A DNA stretch of 64,000 nt. Source: Lytechinus variegatus (Eukaryota > Echinodermata > Echinoidea > Temnopleuroida > Toxopneustidae). The notes under the pieces are model-generated. The model had not been told where the DNA came from and searched no databases. It worked only from the letters and a program-made list of their open reading frames with translations. Positions 25,411 to 38,086 of the stretch are shown here, one piece after another. The position numbers and the translations under genes are program-made. Within the stretch, counting starts at the first letter, position 1; each line of letters begins with the position of its first letter. The stretch is taken from NCBI RefSeq assembly GCF_018143015.1, contig NC_054748.1, forward strand, positions 11,584,967 through 11,648,966. The letters run 5' to 3'.

Positions 25411-26930
25411 ATAATCACTGTATTTCAAAAGATATCAAATCAGTTCCCCTTTTCACATACTTCAAAAGATTATAAAAATACATTTTATTCTGAAGTAATA
25501 GCCCTTTTGGATTTAAAGTTGTAAAGTAAAAAGCCTATTCTCTATCGCGTTGATGTGTATTGAAGACAACTGCAAATAAAGTGGCCTGTATTCACAAAGG
25601 GGGTCTTGAATATGGGCCATTATGTTTTTGATATTTCTGGAAATCACGAATTTTATTTGATTGAGGTGTTTCTTGCATCAAACATTATATAAGAACCAAC
25701 TGCTGTCGTAAGACTCCAAGGTAAATTAACGAACATAATTTCGGGGAGAGAAAAATGGTTGATCACTTAATGACGTAAAGATTTAGATGCAACAAATAAT
25801 CCAGAAGTATCACTTCTTTGCATTTTCATTTTAATCAAACGTTTTTGTCAGATACAGAAATAAAGTATTTTCAAAATTATCATATGATAAGTATTTTTGA
25901 ATCGGAATAATAATAATAAACAGCCTATATCTTAGTTTGGTTCCTCCCGTCATAAAGAAGAATAGTGTACTTTGCATTTGATAATCCGATTCTTCGCTAG
26001 CAGTACTTGAATCACTCAAATGGAATTTAAAAAGGGAGACAAACTGAAATTTCAACGAATTGATTAACGATAATTTTACAAACTTTGGCTCAAAGACAGA
26101 ACTACCATTAATATACATCAGAACTATTATGAAAGTTAACTAAACTTTAGATATTCGCAGGGAAATTGATTTATTATCTTTTGAAATGCAGTGTTAAGGT
26201 AAGTACTGTAAATTTTTTTATATATTCTTTTACTTCGAAATTCTCAGAGCTGCTTGATATTACAGTTATGATTGATAAAGCATTCTAAATCATATCAGGG
26301 CTCTAGTTTCATAAAAGATGCCATTGTGATAACTAACTAACTAAATTATCATACTAGATTAATCAAATTCAGTATAAAACATATTTTACCGTTGTACTAC
26401 AAAAGGCTGATCAACAATGATTATTTTTATATGAATTATCTCATTTTCATTTCAGAAAATAAGATATAAACAACTATCATGATACCGGTAGGCACAATAG
26501 TTCAATGCTACTTGATCTATAATACAAACATAAATTTATTTATTGCATGGATATGACTCAGCGCTATCGCAAAAAAAATCAAAACGAAGCAAAAACACAA
26601 GAACCGATGAAACTTACTGCAAAAAATCTAGATTTCAGTTTTTATTCATAAAACGGAGATGGAACAATCGGTATATCAAAAACCGAAGGTAGTCCATCAC
26701 GGTACAGAGCGGGGTGGGGCTCTGTACATAGGGGCGACACTGAGGTAATAATAGGAGAGGGGGATATGAAGACGACTTACTTTTTTTCTCTCAATTGAAT
26801 TGCACTTCACATAACTCCTCTTTATGCTCTTCCTTTCCATTCTCTTTTTCTTTCCACTCACCCTCCTATGGTGCAGCCCCTGTCTTTATATCTATCGTGC
26901 AAATTTTTATTTCGCAATAATTTTTTTTTC
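25411..26930. other. Intergenic, no gene seen (matches 5296-6830)
   Basis: AT-rich sequence with small indels relative to unit 1. No coding frame with supported splice sites. Confidence 0.6.
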
Positions 26931-27890
26931 AGGATATGTAGGTGTTCAGGGTGGTTCAGCAAAAGTTTCAGGTGGTCAGCCTATAAAGTAGAATAAATAA
27001 ATTCTTTCCCATTTTCCTTCATTAACTTTTCCAATTTCCCTACGCATCATTAACGAGCTATATGGAGAAGGGATGGGGTTATGTCACAATGTGCATCCAA
27101 TAAGAGTTTACGTCACAGGCTTTAAAGTGACTAAACGCTGAAGCAGAACCAGGAGGATTTAATATTTTCATTTTCTTTCAAAAATACATTATTTTCTTAC
27201 ATATTAACAAAAATATTTTTTTAAATATAATCCACACTATATCATTCATCATAAAAAAGTGAAAATATATAAAAGATTTGTCAACAGAAGATGGCACGGC
27301 TCGTGGCTGGATACGCCTGTAACAAATTTTGTATAACTTATTTTAAAGTCATGCAATTGAAATACTTTTGTAATAGAAATTCTGATTTTATTGATGGAAT
27401 CTATCAGACTATCATATCCAGGCGCGGTTCTAGACTATTAATTTTTAGTGGGCTTCTGGGGGCTTGAGAAAATTTCGACGTTGGTTTATTCAATACTATA
27501 AACATGGCATATTATGTGCAGCATAGTGCACGTGGGATACTATACTGACCATGCAGCTGACCACCGTCCCTTACAAAATATATTTTCAACATAACGGAAA
27601 TGAGCGTAGCGACCGAGCAAAAAAGGCATATCTTCAAATACTTGGAAATGTTTGGCATAGCCAATTTATCTTAATGTCTATCTCAAATTCAACGCCATCA
27701 GAGTATATAATTTCACTTCACAGTAATGGGGGCAAGACTGGTTATTAAGAAGGTGACATGTATTTTTGATATTTCTCCAGACGTATCAGTATGTGAGTGA
27801 GCATATTGAACGAGCAACAGATTCCTAATTTCAAGAGCGATATTTTCACAACTTAGAGACCTTTTTTAAAGTTAAAAACTCCGTCCCCTT
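26931..27890. other. About 0.95 kb present only in unit 2
   Basis: Unit 1 runs directly from the equivalent of 26930 to that of 27895, so this block was inserted here or deleted there. It has no gene and no clear terminal repeats. A motif GGCGCGGTTCTAGA near 27421 resembles decayed dispersed repeats. Confidence 0.45.
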
Positions 27891-28145
27891 TAAAAATATA
27901 ACAAGGGAATATAATGATGACCGCGGTAATAATTTTCGATGTGAACCGTATTTTCAATTGGAGATCTTTTAATATTATAAACTTCCAAATAAATGTACAT
28001 GCGCATCATCTTTAAATTCGTAAATGGGATAGGCCTACTCAACATGTAAAAAAAAAAGGCTGCAAAGAACATGACCCGTGATCGCTGCTCTGTACAGCAA
28101 TGATATCAGTGTTCTACACAATTCCATTCTGTATTTTACATTTAA

Positions 28146-28730
28146 AGGACAAGTCCACTCCAACAAAAAGTTAATTTGAATAAAAAGAGAAAAATCCAAC
28201 AAGCATAACTCTGAGAATTTCATCAAAATCGGATGTAAAATAAGAAAGCTATATGACATTTTAAAGTTTCGCTTAATTTCACAAAACATTTATATGCACA
28301 TCCTGGCTGGTATGCAAATGAGGAGACTGATGACATCGTCTACTCACTATTTCTTTTGTATTTTATTATGTCAAATATGAAATATTCTAATTTTCTCCTC
28401 ATTGGCAAGTGATACAACCATTAATTCCTCCCTGAACATGTGGCATTAGCATTGTTTAATAGTATATGTTTCAGTCAAGTTGCTCCTAATTGTCAAATGT
28501 ATAAAAAATGAAATGTTGTATAATTCCAACAATAAAAAAATAGTGAGTGATGGACATCATCGACTGACCAACCTAATTGTGCATATCACTGTTTTGTGAA
28601 AAATAAGCGAAACTTTAAAATATCATAACTATCTCATTTTACATCTGATTTTGATGTAATCTTCAGCACTATGCTAGTTTGATTTTTCTCTATTATTCAA
28701 GTCAGCATTTACCAGGGGTGGACTTGACCT
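28146..28730. repeat. TTAA-flanked foldback element 1 (585 bp)
   Basis: Ends AGGACAAGTCCA and the complement of TGGACTTGACCT; terminal arms of about 145 bp are inverted copies of each other, with a non-coding centre. TTAA lies at both borders (28142-28145 and 28731-28734), as for piggyBac-type target duplications. The empty site in unit 1 is at about 7100. Confidence 0.85.
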
Positions 28731-28734
28731 TTAA

Positions 28735-29243
28735 CGGTGAATGAAACCTTTGGAACAAATAGGCTTGTGTAGAAAAATCAAAGAATAAAAATAAATATGG
28801 AGATCCTCCTATTGGCAATGAAACAAGGATGTGTGATGTCACTGATGAACAACTTTCCCTTTGGTGGACTATAAAATACCCTCAAAATGTATCTTTTTGT
28901 TTTTTCTTATGATGATACAAACTCTTTATCCATTATGTATTCTTAAAAAATATGTATTACATGCCCTCATGTAGAAAGAACACATGATCTATGGTTAGAT
29001 GTGATAAAAGAGGCTATTCAAGTGAAATATATACTAAAGTAATGGCGAGAGTTGTTCACAAGTGACATCACACATCTTTGTCGCATTGCCAATTTGCCAT
29101 CTCCATAGCAATAGTGATCGCAATATTCAAATGCTCATAACTTTCTCATTATTTGTCCGATTTTTCTCAAACTTTTGTTGATCTGTTTCTTTGATTTTTC
29201 TGTTTTCACACAAGCTATCTTGTTCCAATGGTTTCATTCTCCT
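28735..29243. repeat. TTAA-flanked foldback element 2 (509 bp)
   Basis: Begins directly after element 1, sharing its TTAA, and ends at a TTAA (29244-29247). The arms start GGTGAATGAAACC / GGAGAATGAAACC, share TTGGAACAA and reach inward to GATGTGTGATGTCAC. No coding capacity. Its sequence differs from element 1 but the architecture is the same. Confidence 0.8.
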
Positions 29244-29247
29244 TTAA

Positions 29248-30250
29248 GTATTGTAGAGAATAGAGTCAAATCACTATAACCATGGAGAGACGTCGATCAT
29301 TTTGATGCCCCAAATGGGGGGGGGGTGGGGCTATCGTCCCATTAAAATATTTTGGGGAAACATATCGATTTTCCTCCCATAAATTTGGCAACTTAGAAAC
29401 TGTTTAATGTGCAATGCAAACATATTATGTTTGGAAAAGAATCGAAAAGCACTTGAAAAAAGAACAAAATATTGTCAAATAATAATATGGCCAATTATTG
29501 ACGCGCTTCACACGCAAAATTCTTCATTATTGTTTGGCGAAAAGTTTGGATTTTTTTTTATTCCCACCCAATGTGGATCGACACTTCTAACTCTAAACTA
29601 CACTTGTAACTCTAAATGTTTTATATAGATTTAGCCTTTGTCAGGGAGGATATAGTGACCGAGTCATTTAATTTACATTAAAAATATGCCCCAAGTAAAT
29701 AATGACTAATTTCAGAGCGCTTTCGACAATAATAGACAAATTTTGAGTTAAAACTACAAATTACAACATTAGTGTTGCTATATTCGTGGTGGGTGAAGTA
29801 AGGGGGGTTAGGTGACCATTGACTTGATCTACTCACACTTGAAGAGAACGTTCTAGAAATTGAATGGTAAAAACTTTAATTTTAAGTATCCTGTATGTAT
29901 GTTAAGTATCCTTTTTTTCCAGGAGACGTTGACGACTGTGTTCTTAGAATAAATACCTTATTTAGATACTTTTTTGGTCGATGGAGGTTCAAATCTTCTC
30001 CATGTGGAGAATCATTTCACTCTTTCCTCCCTATATAAGTTCCATATTTAATATCTTAGGAAATTTTTTATTAAACACAAATATGCTGGAGTCAAAATGA
30101 TGCAAGAATTTTAGTAACCTAAAACAAAATAATGGTGAAAATGATGATTTCATGAACCATGATTGCCCATGATCGGTTCCTATCACTCTCTTTATATCCA
30201 TTCCCTCAAAGTATTCTCCTTCATCTCTCCCCCATCCTCATTTATCACTG
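29248..30250. other. Intergenic, no gene seen (matches 7100-8200)
   Basis: Diverged counterpart of unit 1, including the G-rich patch at 29300-29345. Open frames are short and not preserved between the units. Confidence 0.5.
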
Positions 30251-30483
30251 CAAAAACTCCGGTGTTGATTTAACACCGGAACCCGGAATCTATTACGTCT
30301 GCACCAGAGATGTATTTAAACAACACCAGTTTGAAATCAAAACGATGCTGTTTTAACACTAATTTATGATGTATAAGCACCTATCCGGTGTTAGACCAAA
30401 ACGTAACTGGTGTTGTTTAACACTTCTCTAGTGTGGACATATATAGATTCCGAGCTGGTGTTAAATCAATACCAGAGTTTTTG
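30251..30483. repeat. MITE with 27-bp terminal inverted repeats
   Basis: The left end CAAAAACTCCGGTGTTGATT and the complement of the right end (CAAAAACTCTGGTATTGATT) match over about 27 bp. The 233-bp interior repeats GGTGTT / AACACC motifs. It is absent from unit 1. Confidence 0.8.
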
Positions 30484-31553
30484 ATTTCTCATCTCTTTTC
30501 ACATCCCCCCCCCTCGCTCTCTCTCCAATCATCCGTCTCTCCCTCTCTATTCAACTTCGCTTTCTATTTTCTATTGATTTTCCCTTCTTTTTCTTATCTC
30601 TCCCTTAATTTTCACACTCCCTATCATTTCTCAACTCTTTCAACATGCACTGTCTCAAAATTCCATTCCATTGACATTATAATGAAACACAAAAGAAGTA
30701 GTAAGTAACATCATCGACTCTCTCAGTCACAATTCAGTGTTGTGCATAAGTGTTTGGGTAAGGGGAATTTTGAAATGTCATAATGTTCTTATTCTACGTT
30801 CAATTTGGATGACATTTTCTGTGTTATGCTAGTATGATCTTTCTCTTTTTTTATTCCAATCACCTGTTCTGTTGAGATGGGATTTGATCTTTATCTGATG
30901 ATGAAAATCAAAATGTTTCACAATGAAGCAGAAGAACGTGTCAGGTGGTCAGTCGTGCTTAAAACCGTGCGTAAGTTATGAACAGCTTTATGACACATTA
31001 TCACTCATAATACGCCATTCAGACAAAGACCAATCACTGATGAATCAGAATCAGAGAGCGATGACTAGCAATTCTTTTAATCATTATTATATATAAATCA
31101 ATACAAATACAAATATATAAGGATTGCAAATATTCTGCATCATCAGATATCAGTACATTAACACGTGTATCAGTGGAGTACTATCTTAGGAAATCGCAGT
31201 GGTGGCACAAGGGAGGGGGATCATGGCCCTGGGAAGAGGGGTTGCCAGAGGATGATTCGAATGTTATTCACCATAGGTAGCACCCCTGGAAATATGGTAG
31301 GTATGCTTGATAGCAGAAATGTAAGAAAGATCATCTAATATCTTAGTGAAAAACTTTTTTTTTCCTTTCTAATTTTCGATCCCGTACCAAAATCACCTTC
31401 CTTTTGAAGCGAATCTTTTCTTTTTGTTTTGCATTCCAAAGTTGTCATGACCAAAACGACTTTCATTTTGTAGTAAAAATTTTCTTCGCTTGTCAAATCA
31501 GCATCCCTGATAAAAAAACGTCCTTAAAATCTTGGTGGTACGCAGAATTTGGG
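30484..31553. other. Intergenic, no gene seen
   Basis: A pyrimidine-rich tract (30484-30620) and a foldback remnant (30690-30895) match unit 1. About 410 bp from 31130 to the foldback at 31554 have no counterpart in unit 1 and no recognised features. Confidence 0.45.
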
Positions 31554-31985
31554 ACGGCTTATTTCGAAAGGGTGGGTGCTGTCGCGTTAGGGTGCGTCAA
31601 CGCGAACGCGAAGATTCGTCCAAAGCCCCCCCGGTTTGGCCGAAAGGGTGCGTTGGGAGCGCCACGTCGCGTCGCGTTCACTGGAACGCGCCCTTTCGTC
31701 CAAAGCCCCCCCGGTTTGGACGAAAGGGTGTGTTTAATAATAATGAATAAATAAATACAAATATTTATAAGAAAGCTGAACAAACAAAAAAGACGAGTGA
31801 TATGTGAAATTTGCATAGGAACATAAATCATCATATGGCACAAACATTCTTTTTAAGGTAAAAAAAAAAAAACACGGCATGCTGCTTGAGGATTTTTCGG
31901 TGGAAATGTTTTATGGTGTAATATTGATACATGTAAAAATTATGACTGATTTCAAGGTTCTTTCAAATAAAAAAAAGTAACTTAC

Positions 31986-32210
31986 CTTCAATTTTATACT
32001 TTGCAGGTGTGTATTTATTACAAAGGAAAACATTCGTATACCTGGAGATATTTGGTGTCCCCCAAATTATAAAACTTACGGCAGATGTGTCCTGGAAGGG
32101 CAAGGCCAAAATTGATGTCGGGTCAGCATTCACAACGTTTAACTCTTCAGACCCTACGTTACTATATTTTACACTTGAGACCCTGCCGCTATATATTTTG
32201 TGAGATGTAT
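31986..32210 (-). CDS. Exon-like 75-codon segment inside the foldback transposon
   Basis: On the minus strand a 225-nt open segment is bounded by an ACAACAG acceptor (start at 32210) and a strong GAAG|GTAAGT donor (after 31986). Both borders are phase 1, like the Ig exons nearby. The peptide contains SAVSFIIWG and ends near KYKIE; it is not confidently assigned. It is reminiscent of the first half of an Ig-like strand pattern, but the first Cys is missing. The tract before the acceptor is CA-rich rather than pyrimidine-rich, which weakens the case. It may be a captured host exon or chance. Confidence 0.35.
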
Positions 32211-32238
32211 CTGTTGTGTATGTGTGCGTGTTGTGTGT

Positions 32239-32505
32239 ATAATAATAATAATATGTGCGTGTTGTTTGTATAATAATAATAATAATAATACTTATAATAA
32301 TAAAAATAATAACAATAATAATAATAATACTTATAATAATGATAATAATAATAATTTTCACCCCAAAGAGTGAATTTATGGAAATGAATTTGGAGTGAAA
32401 AATTGGCGCCAAGTGGCTTATTGCAAGGGTGGGTATCTGATTTTATTATTATCATTATTATTATCATTATTATCATTATTATTATTATTATTATCATTAT
32501 TATTC
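32239..32505. repeat. AAT/ATT trinucleotide arrays in inverted orientation
   Basis: AAT-type repeats (32239-32358) and ATT-type repeats (about 32440-32505) flank a short block that itself has TTCACCCCAAA / TTTGGAGTGAA inverted ends. They lie in the centre of the foldback element. Confidence 0.8.
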
Positions 32506-32847
32506 TTAGTTGAACTTTTCTTTCTTTTCCTCAAATTGTCAATGCTTTAAATGATTGAAAATCCACTATTTTACGTGCAAATTGGCAATGTTTGACAAAA
32601 TACCTTATATTCAGCTTTCTTATAAATATTTGTATTTATTTATTCATTATTATTAAACACACCCTTTCGTCCAAACCGGGGGGCTTTGGACGAAAGGGCG
32701 CGTTCCAGTGAACGCGACGCGACGTGGCGCTCCCAACGCACCCTTTCGGCCAAACCGGGGGGGGGGGGGGCTTTGGACGAATCTTCACGTTCGCGTTGAC
32801 GCACCCTAACGCGACAGCACCCACCCTTTCGACATAAGCCATTTGGG

Positions 32848-33664
32848 CTAAGACACATTAAAAATTTGGGAAACTTGAAAGCAATAAAGTGACGAGTTTG
32901 TCAAAAGTGATATTGATTAAGGACGTTATGAACTATTCCAGTGAATGTTGTGGAATTTACAAGGCAAGTAGCCCCCCCCCCCTTCTCTGGCCAGTTCCCA
33001 TTAAAAATATAAATATTTTGCTCCCCTCCAATGAAAAATCCCTCCACCTGTCCCCCTACAACTTTTTTACATTCTGTTGCCGCCACAGGGAAAAAATCGG
33101 TGACAATGGCAAGTGACAAGCATATAATCCACTCCTAACAAATTTATCATTTAAGTACTTCAATCGTGCCCTAGCTCTTCTATCCTTTATTAACCCCAGA
33201 AACTTCTTTGTGGTTCTTCACATGAAAAAAATATAGTTATTTTAGGGTGAGGCGTGTTTCTTTTTTTCTCATTCTCCCCCCCCCCCCCCTTCCCTTCATC
33301 CTCATTTTGCCACCTCCCCCTTAAAAAACACACTTAACAATATGCAAAGTTGACGAATTGAAAATTAGCAGCTGTATTTACATTTATGGCGTCAAAGATC
33401 AATTTCATAAAAAAAATGGACAGGTGCAAGCTGTTTATTTTTCAAGATTATTAAATTATCTCCATATTGTTTACAAAATTGTTGATATTCAAGCTCAATA
33501 TTGTATAAACATTTTGATTTAGTTAGGAGCATATAAATGCATTACTTGGGAAATACAGTATAAAATTAGGACACGTAGTCATATATATGCATACTCAAAA
33601 CTTCTATTCAGATGAAGAAATTAAAACAATGTCCTGTAGGGGCCTTTCATCCCTCTTCATTCCT
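32848..33664. other. Intergenic downstream of Ig receptor copy 2
   Basis: Counterpart of about 9505-10160 with C-rich patches (32975, 33280). No gene seen. Confidence 0.5.
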
Positions 33665-33904
33665 GGGGCCCATCTTACAAAGAGTTACGATTGATCCAAT
33701 CGATCGATCTTAACTCTATGGAAATCCATCAGTGTCAGAATTTTCTACAGGAAATTTGCAAAATGTACAGTAAATTTTTTATGAAAACAACGAATGTATG
33801 AATATGCATCATAGCTAGATATAACAAGCGTGCATAATACTACGTTGCTGGCCGTCCATAGTTGCGATTGATCGGATCAATCGCAACTCTTTGTATTATG
33901 GGGC
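33665..33904. repeat. MITE inserted into the last exon of Ig receptor copy 2
   Basis: GGGGCCCATCTTACAAAGAG at the left pairs with the complement of the right end (GGCCCCATAATACAAAGAG), and the arms continue through GATTGATCC. It is absent from unit 1, which reads straight through at about 10170. The right border lies inside the coding exon and supplies a new stop codon. Confidence 0.85.
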
Positions 33905-35182
33905 CTGGAGTTCTTCACCTTCTTCAGAGCCAGGTAGTCTTTGATCTGCAACAGCAATTGATAATGATAGCATATAAAGTCGATTGATGACAGGAATAAT
34001 CTGTTTCGTATTTGAATTCTACATGGCAAATATTACTGATACCAGGCCAGATAGTTGGGATAGACTTTTAAAAAAGATAAATTGCAGTTGTTTCAATAAA
34101 CTACTGACAATTTACACGATTGATACCCAACTGTTCCCACCCTTTTTCTCGTTGTCGAGCATGACGAAGTGTGAAGCTGCAGGGATGGAACAATAATTCT
34201 AAAGGGGGGCATTTTTCCAATGAAAATGTGACAAGCTAGGTCATTTCGTTCGCAGAAAATTTGAAAAAAAACCCCAAAACAAACAAAAACTCTTCACTTT
34301 CAAGGGGGGGGGGTACATTTGGGTTAAAACTGTTAATTTACTTTACAGGATTTGATTATGGCTCTCAAATGGGGGGGGGGGCAGTGTGAGGATGTATAAT
34401 AAAACGATTTCTTTATCTAAAGAAGTTCATATCTTTTTAAATTCTTTTTTGTCACCATTGTCCCGTCGTTATATCTCTACAAAATAATTTTTACACAAGC
34501 TGAAATACACATACCCAGCCTTTCATGCCTCAGATTTCTCCAGACGAAAAATCCCACAACAACGGTCACTGCAAATCCTACCGCAATCGGTAGGGCGATT
34601 TTTAGTGCAAGTAGATTTGTAGAGCCTGTAGGCTCATGACTTGGGACTTCAGATTGATGTTCAGTCTTGAAGAATATAACGGAACTGTTAACAAGTCCAC
34701 CAACAGACAATCCTTCAGCCACACAGGTAAAGACAGTACCATTCTTAGTCTCATTCACAGACCCTGTCATCGTCAGCATCTGGTCAAACGTTCCGTCTTC
34801 TCGTTCCTCGATCGTTAGGTCGGGTTCGTCCCGACGTTGGTTCCGTTGGTCGTCCAAGAGAGAGAAACCTCCGGCATCGCCCCGTACACTGAACAGTTCA
34901 GTTGGAAAACTGTCTGGTTGTCGGTCATAGGGTGGATGCATGGTGTTTCTTCATAAGCTGTGGATTGGTTTAGATTGGTCAAGTCTTCGCATTGCTTGAT
35001 GGTGACGAAATTCGTGTTTGTGGTGTTGGCATAAACTGCAGGCGGAATAGATGAGACACACAAAAAATGATATATACACAACAACAACAAAAGTAAGTCC
35101 CCCCTAAATCAAAATGTTGTAACTTTTGAACGGAATAATTTTGAGATATAATATTTCGTAGGTGTTTTTCTAACAACTCTTG

Positions 35183-35300
35183 GAGAAAAATTACATTTCA
35201 TTTCATTTATTGGTTTCTGCAACACTTTTTCATAAACATATTAACAAACAAAATACAATAATAATATACACATAACTGACAAGCAAAACATACCCAAAAA
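35183..35300 (-). mobile_element. Possible 5'-truncated LINE tail
   Basis: A short segment begins (on +) with a TTTCATTTCATTTATTGG repeat, like the A-rich tail of a truncated LINE in minus orientation. There is no coding sequence to confirm it. Confidence 0.3.
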
Positions 35301-35832
35301 ATGCATTTTCGATTAAAACATCGATTATTAGAAGGTTGCAGGGGTTAGCTAAGGTTGACTGCGTGGCAACCTCAGAAAACGATGATAATTATTCTTACTA
35401 CATATCTTGTAGATTGATCGGTTAAATCATGCATGAGTAATCAAAGTAACCTTCGTCTTTTCGTTGGAGTTGGAGATTTCATACTAGATTTCATTCCAGA
35501 TTCCAGATTTCCTATGCTTGATAAAGTTCTTATGATACTCTGTGTATCAACATAATGTAGCGTGTGGACAGTGTTTCAATCCCACCGGAAATTGTGCATC
35601 ATATCTTTCATGTATGGAAGTCATTTGTGTCTGGGAAATCTCCATGTTTTTTTCAGGATCTAAGTGTTGACTAGTCCAGTCCCATATTGATATTCTCGTG
35701 CTGTGTTACTTTGGAAGACTGCCTCTTATTGCTTAAACCGGCGAGTTGGCATTTACACGGCCCATCCCACTTTTCGATTGTATTATTACGTAATCTCTAA
35801 CGACATGTTGAAGATATCCACTATGTACATTA

Positions 35833-36737
35833 GCTGTGGCAGAGCCACAAGACCTATAAATGAATACGAGGCACAGGTCTCAACTGAAGTTGTCTAGCGT
35901 TTATTATTGTTTGTTTCCATGTCGTTCAACTCCGTGAAAACTGCATGACAAAGATATAAATTGCAAGAATAATAAGCACATGCAAATAAATCTAGTCTCA
36001 AACTGTGCTATCATGCTTCAAAACAGTTACCCAAATAAGCGATATCTATTATATGATGAATCGATCACAACCCTATAATCTTGGCTAATTAAACCCAACA
36101 CATTGCATGCTTGGAAATAACCATATACTCATTTGTCATGCAAGTCATAAACCTCATGCGTTAAAGAAGAATCATATTAGAGCAATACCTTAAGGGTGAT
36201 ACAATAAGAAAATGATAACACATTGTCCCACCTATGCCCTTTCATGTAAGTCTGAGTTCCAATCACTGTGAGGTCATCTTTGGATTTGTCTAAATTGTCT
36301 TGAATCTACTCATCCTTCAAAATCCTTTCATATCTGTGGTCAGTAATAAACCTATCATTCTCACATAATTGTACGTCTCACATCATTGCCTGGAATACAA
36401 GTGCAATTTATCTTGTACATTTCATAACACAACTATATGCATGACATTTCTACTCGTACAGTACACTGTGTATTTGCGTACGTGTCATCTACAAATAGTG
36501 CAATCATTTGGTTCCTTCTTAATCTTTATAATCCTGTACACAACACTTATTTTATTGAAAGCAATTGTTAAATCATATATTATACTGACCTCTATGCCCT
36601 TTCGTTGGCTCAAATCCTTTTATATCAGCGATTTCATCAAATTTAAGGCAATCAACAATTCAATTTTGCCGGTTTCAACGTATCGTTATCTGCCGCATGA
36701 GGGCGACAAATCATTTAACAAGTCGAGGTCATCAACA
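35833..36737 (-). repeat. BEL 1 3' LTR
   Basis: 905 bp, nearly identical to 44725-45633. In element orientation it starts TGTTGATGACC and ends GCCACAGC. The flank on the host side is CATTA. It contains AGTTTTCAC (element sense, 35942-35934), complementary to the first internal bases after the 5' LTR. Confidence 0.9.
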
Positions 36738-38086
36738 TGGCTCCTTTAAATTAGTGAGAAAAAAAAACTAATTTACCTTTCACTAAATAATTTTGTCAGT
36801 CAATAACTATTAATCAGATTCAATTATAAAAAAAAAATAATTACATACACGATGATACAATAAGCATTACTAAGCAAATTGATACATCATATCACTAAAT
36901 GTGCAATCCCATTTTTGAAGTTTGGTTATGAATATCTTGAATACTGATTTAGAATATGGAATTGGTATCATATGAAAATACAAATAACTCATAGGCATTG
37001 TTTTCCTTTGAACCATTGTACTGAATTTTCTGAATATAAACACACAAAGTCCATAAAAAAAAATCTTTCAAATTTATGCAAAGGCTTTCACTGAATATGC
37101 CCTGTATAAATCTTCAGTCATGACGAGAACTGGCATAACTTACCGAATGTATATAATGAAAATTTAAACTCATTCAGTAGGCAAAGGAATTTTCACAAAT
37201 TTCCAATTGAATTTTGAATTACCTTTCCATGCATACAAATCTTGAATAAAAATAACTCTTTAGTATTTTCTTTTATAGTAATAATGTTGAGTATCGACCT
37301 ACATCAGCCTTTTGACAAGTCGAACCTAGAGTAAACCAAATAAAAAATGTACACAATATTCAGGCAAATTTGAACGTTGAGACATTCATGTCATAATAGC
37401 TATATTATAATCCAGTCTTATGGAGTTTTGCAAGAAATTGATCAAAAATTAATTTCAAGTTTCCAAATCGATCAAAAGTCCTATTTGTTATTTTTGCTGA
37501 TCGGTTTTTATGTATCAAAAATGCAATTTGATTTGATTAGCCAAAATTGTTCTATCACTTGTAAAATCGCCACTGACCTTTACGATTGATAGCAATATTT
37601 TTTTGCAACACCTCGTTAGTCTTCTCTGCAGACCATTTGAATTGACATAATTCCTTTATTTGCTGATAATTATGTCAACTTGAAAAGAAAAAATTGTCTT
37701 GAGCTCCAGACATAAATTTCCAACAAAAAGGTATTAGTCTTTAAAAACTAGACCTGAAATGGGTGGAGCATGTTTGTCTTTGAATTCAGACCCAACTCAG
37801 ATTTGGACAAAACAACTATTCTTTGAATTCAGACCCAATAAACATTTTGACAAACAATAATTAGTCTACGAATTCAGACCAAATTTAGATTTCGACCAAA
37901 CAAAGGTAGTCTACCAATTCAGACCAAATTTAGATTCAATAGGTCTATGAGTTAAAATCAAAGGTGAGGTCTAGTCTCTGAGTTCAGACCCCAAATTGGT
38001 CAAATTAGTGTTTCTAGTTTATGGATCACATAGTCTGTCTCTTTCAAATGTTCAAAGTTAATGAAAAATGGCTCCATGGCGGGGAA
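36738..38086 (-). other. BEL 1 3' non-coding region
   Basis: No gene. Between about 37775 and 37995 it contains several degenerate copies, about 45-50 bp apart, of a motif around GAATTCAGACCAAAT. A related TCAGAC-rich stretch occurs in BEL 2 (58030-58220). The open frame at 36369-36749 on + is antisense LTR sequence. Confidence 0.55.

Larger units (their letters stand above)
31554..32840. mobile_element. CpG-rich foldback transposon with about 230-bp inverted repeats
   Basis: The arms 31556-31780 and 32610-32840 are near-perfect inverted copies. They are much richer in CpG than their surroundings and contain a smaller hairpin (31691-31728) built from CCCTTTCGTCCAAA and its complement. ATTTGGG flanks both sides (31547-31553 and 32841-32847), while unit 1 has ATTTGGG once at the matching site. 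A 7-bp (possibly 8-bp) target duplication is therefore supported. The 830-bp centre has no transposase but holds an exon-like segment and trinucleotide arrays. Confidence 0.88.

Noticed and set aside
31559..31843. Arg/Pro-rich open frames in the foldback arms (also 32636-32858)
   Set aside because: GC-rich inverted repeat read in several frames; no frame is favoured.
32189..32497. Ile/Tyr-rich open frame
   Set aside because: Translated AAT/ATT trinucleotide repeat.
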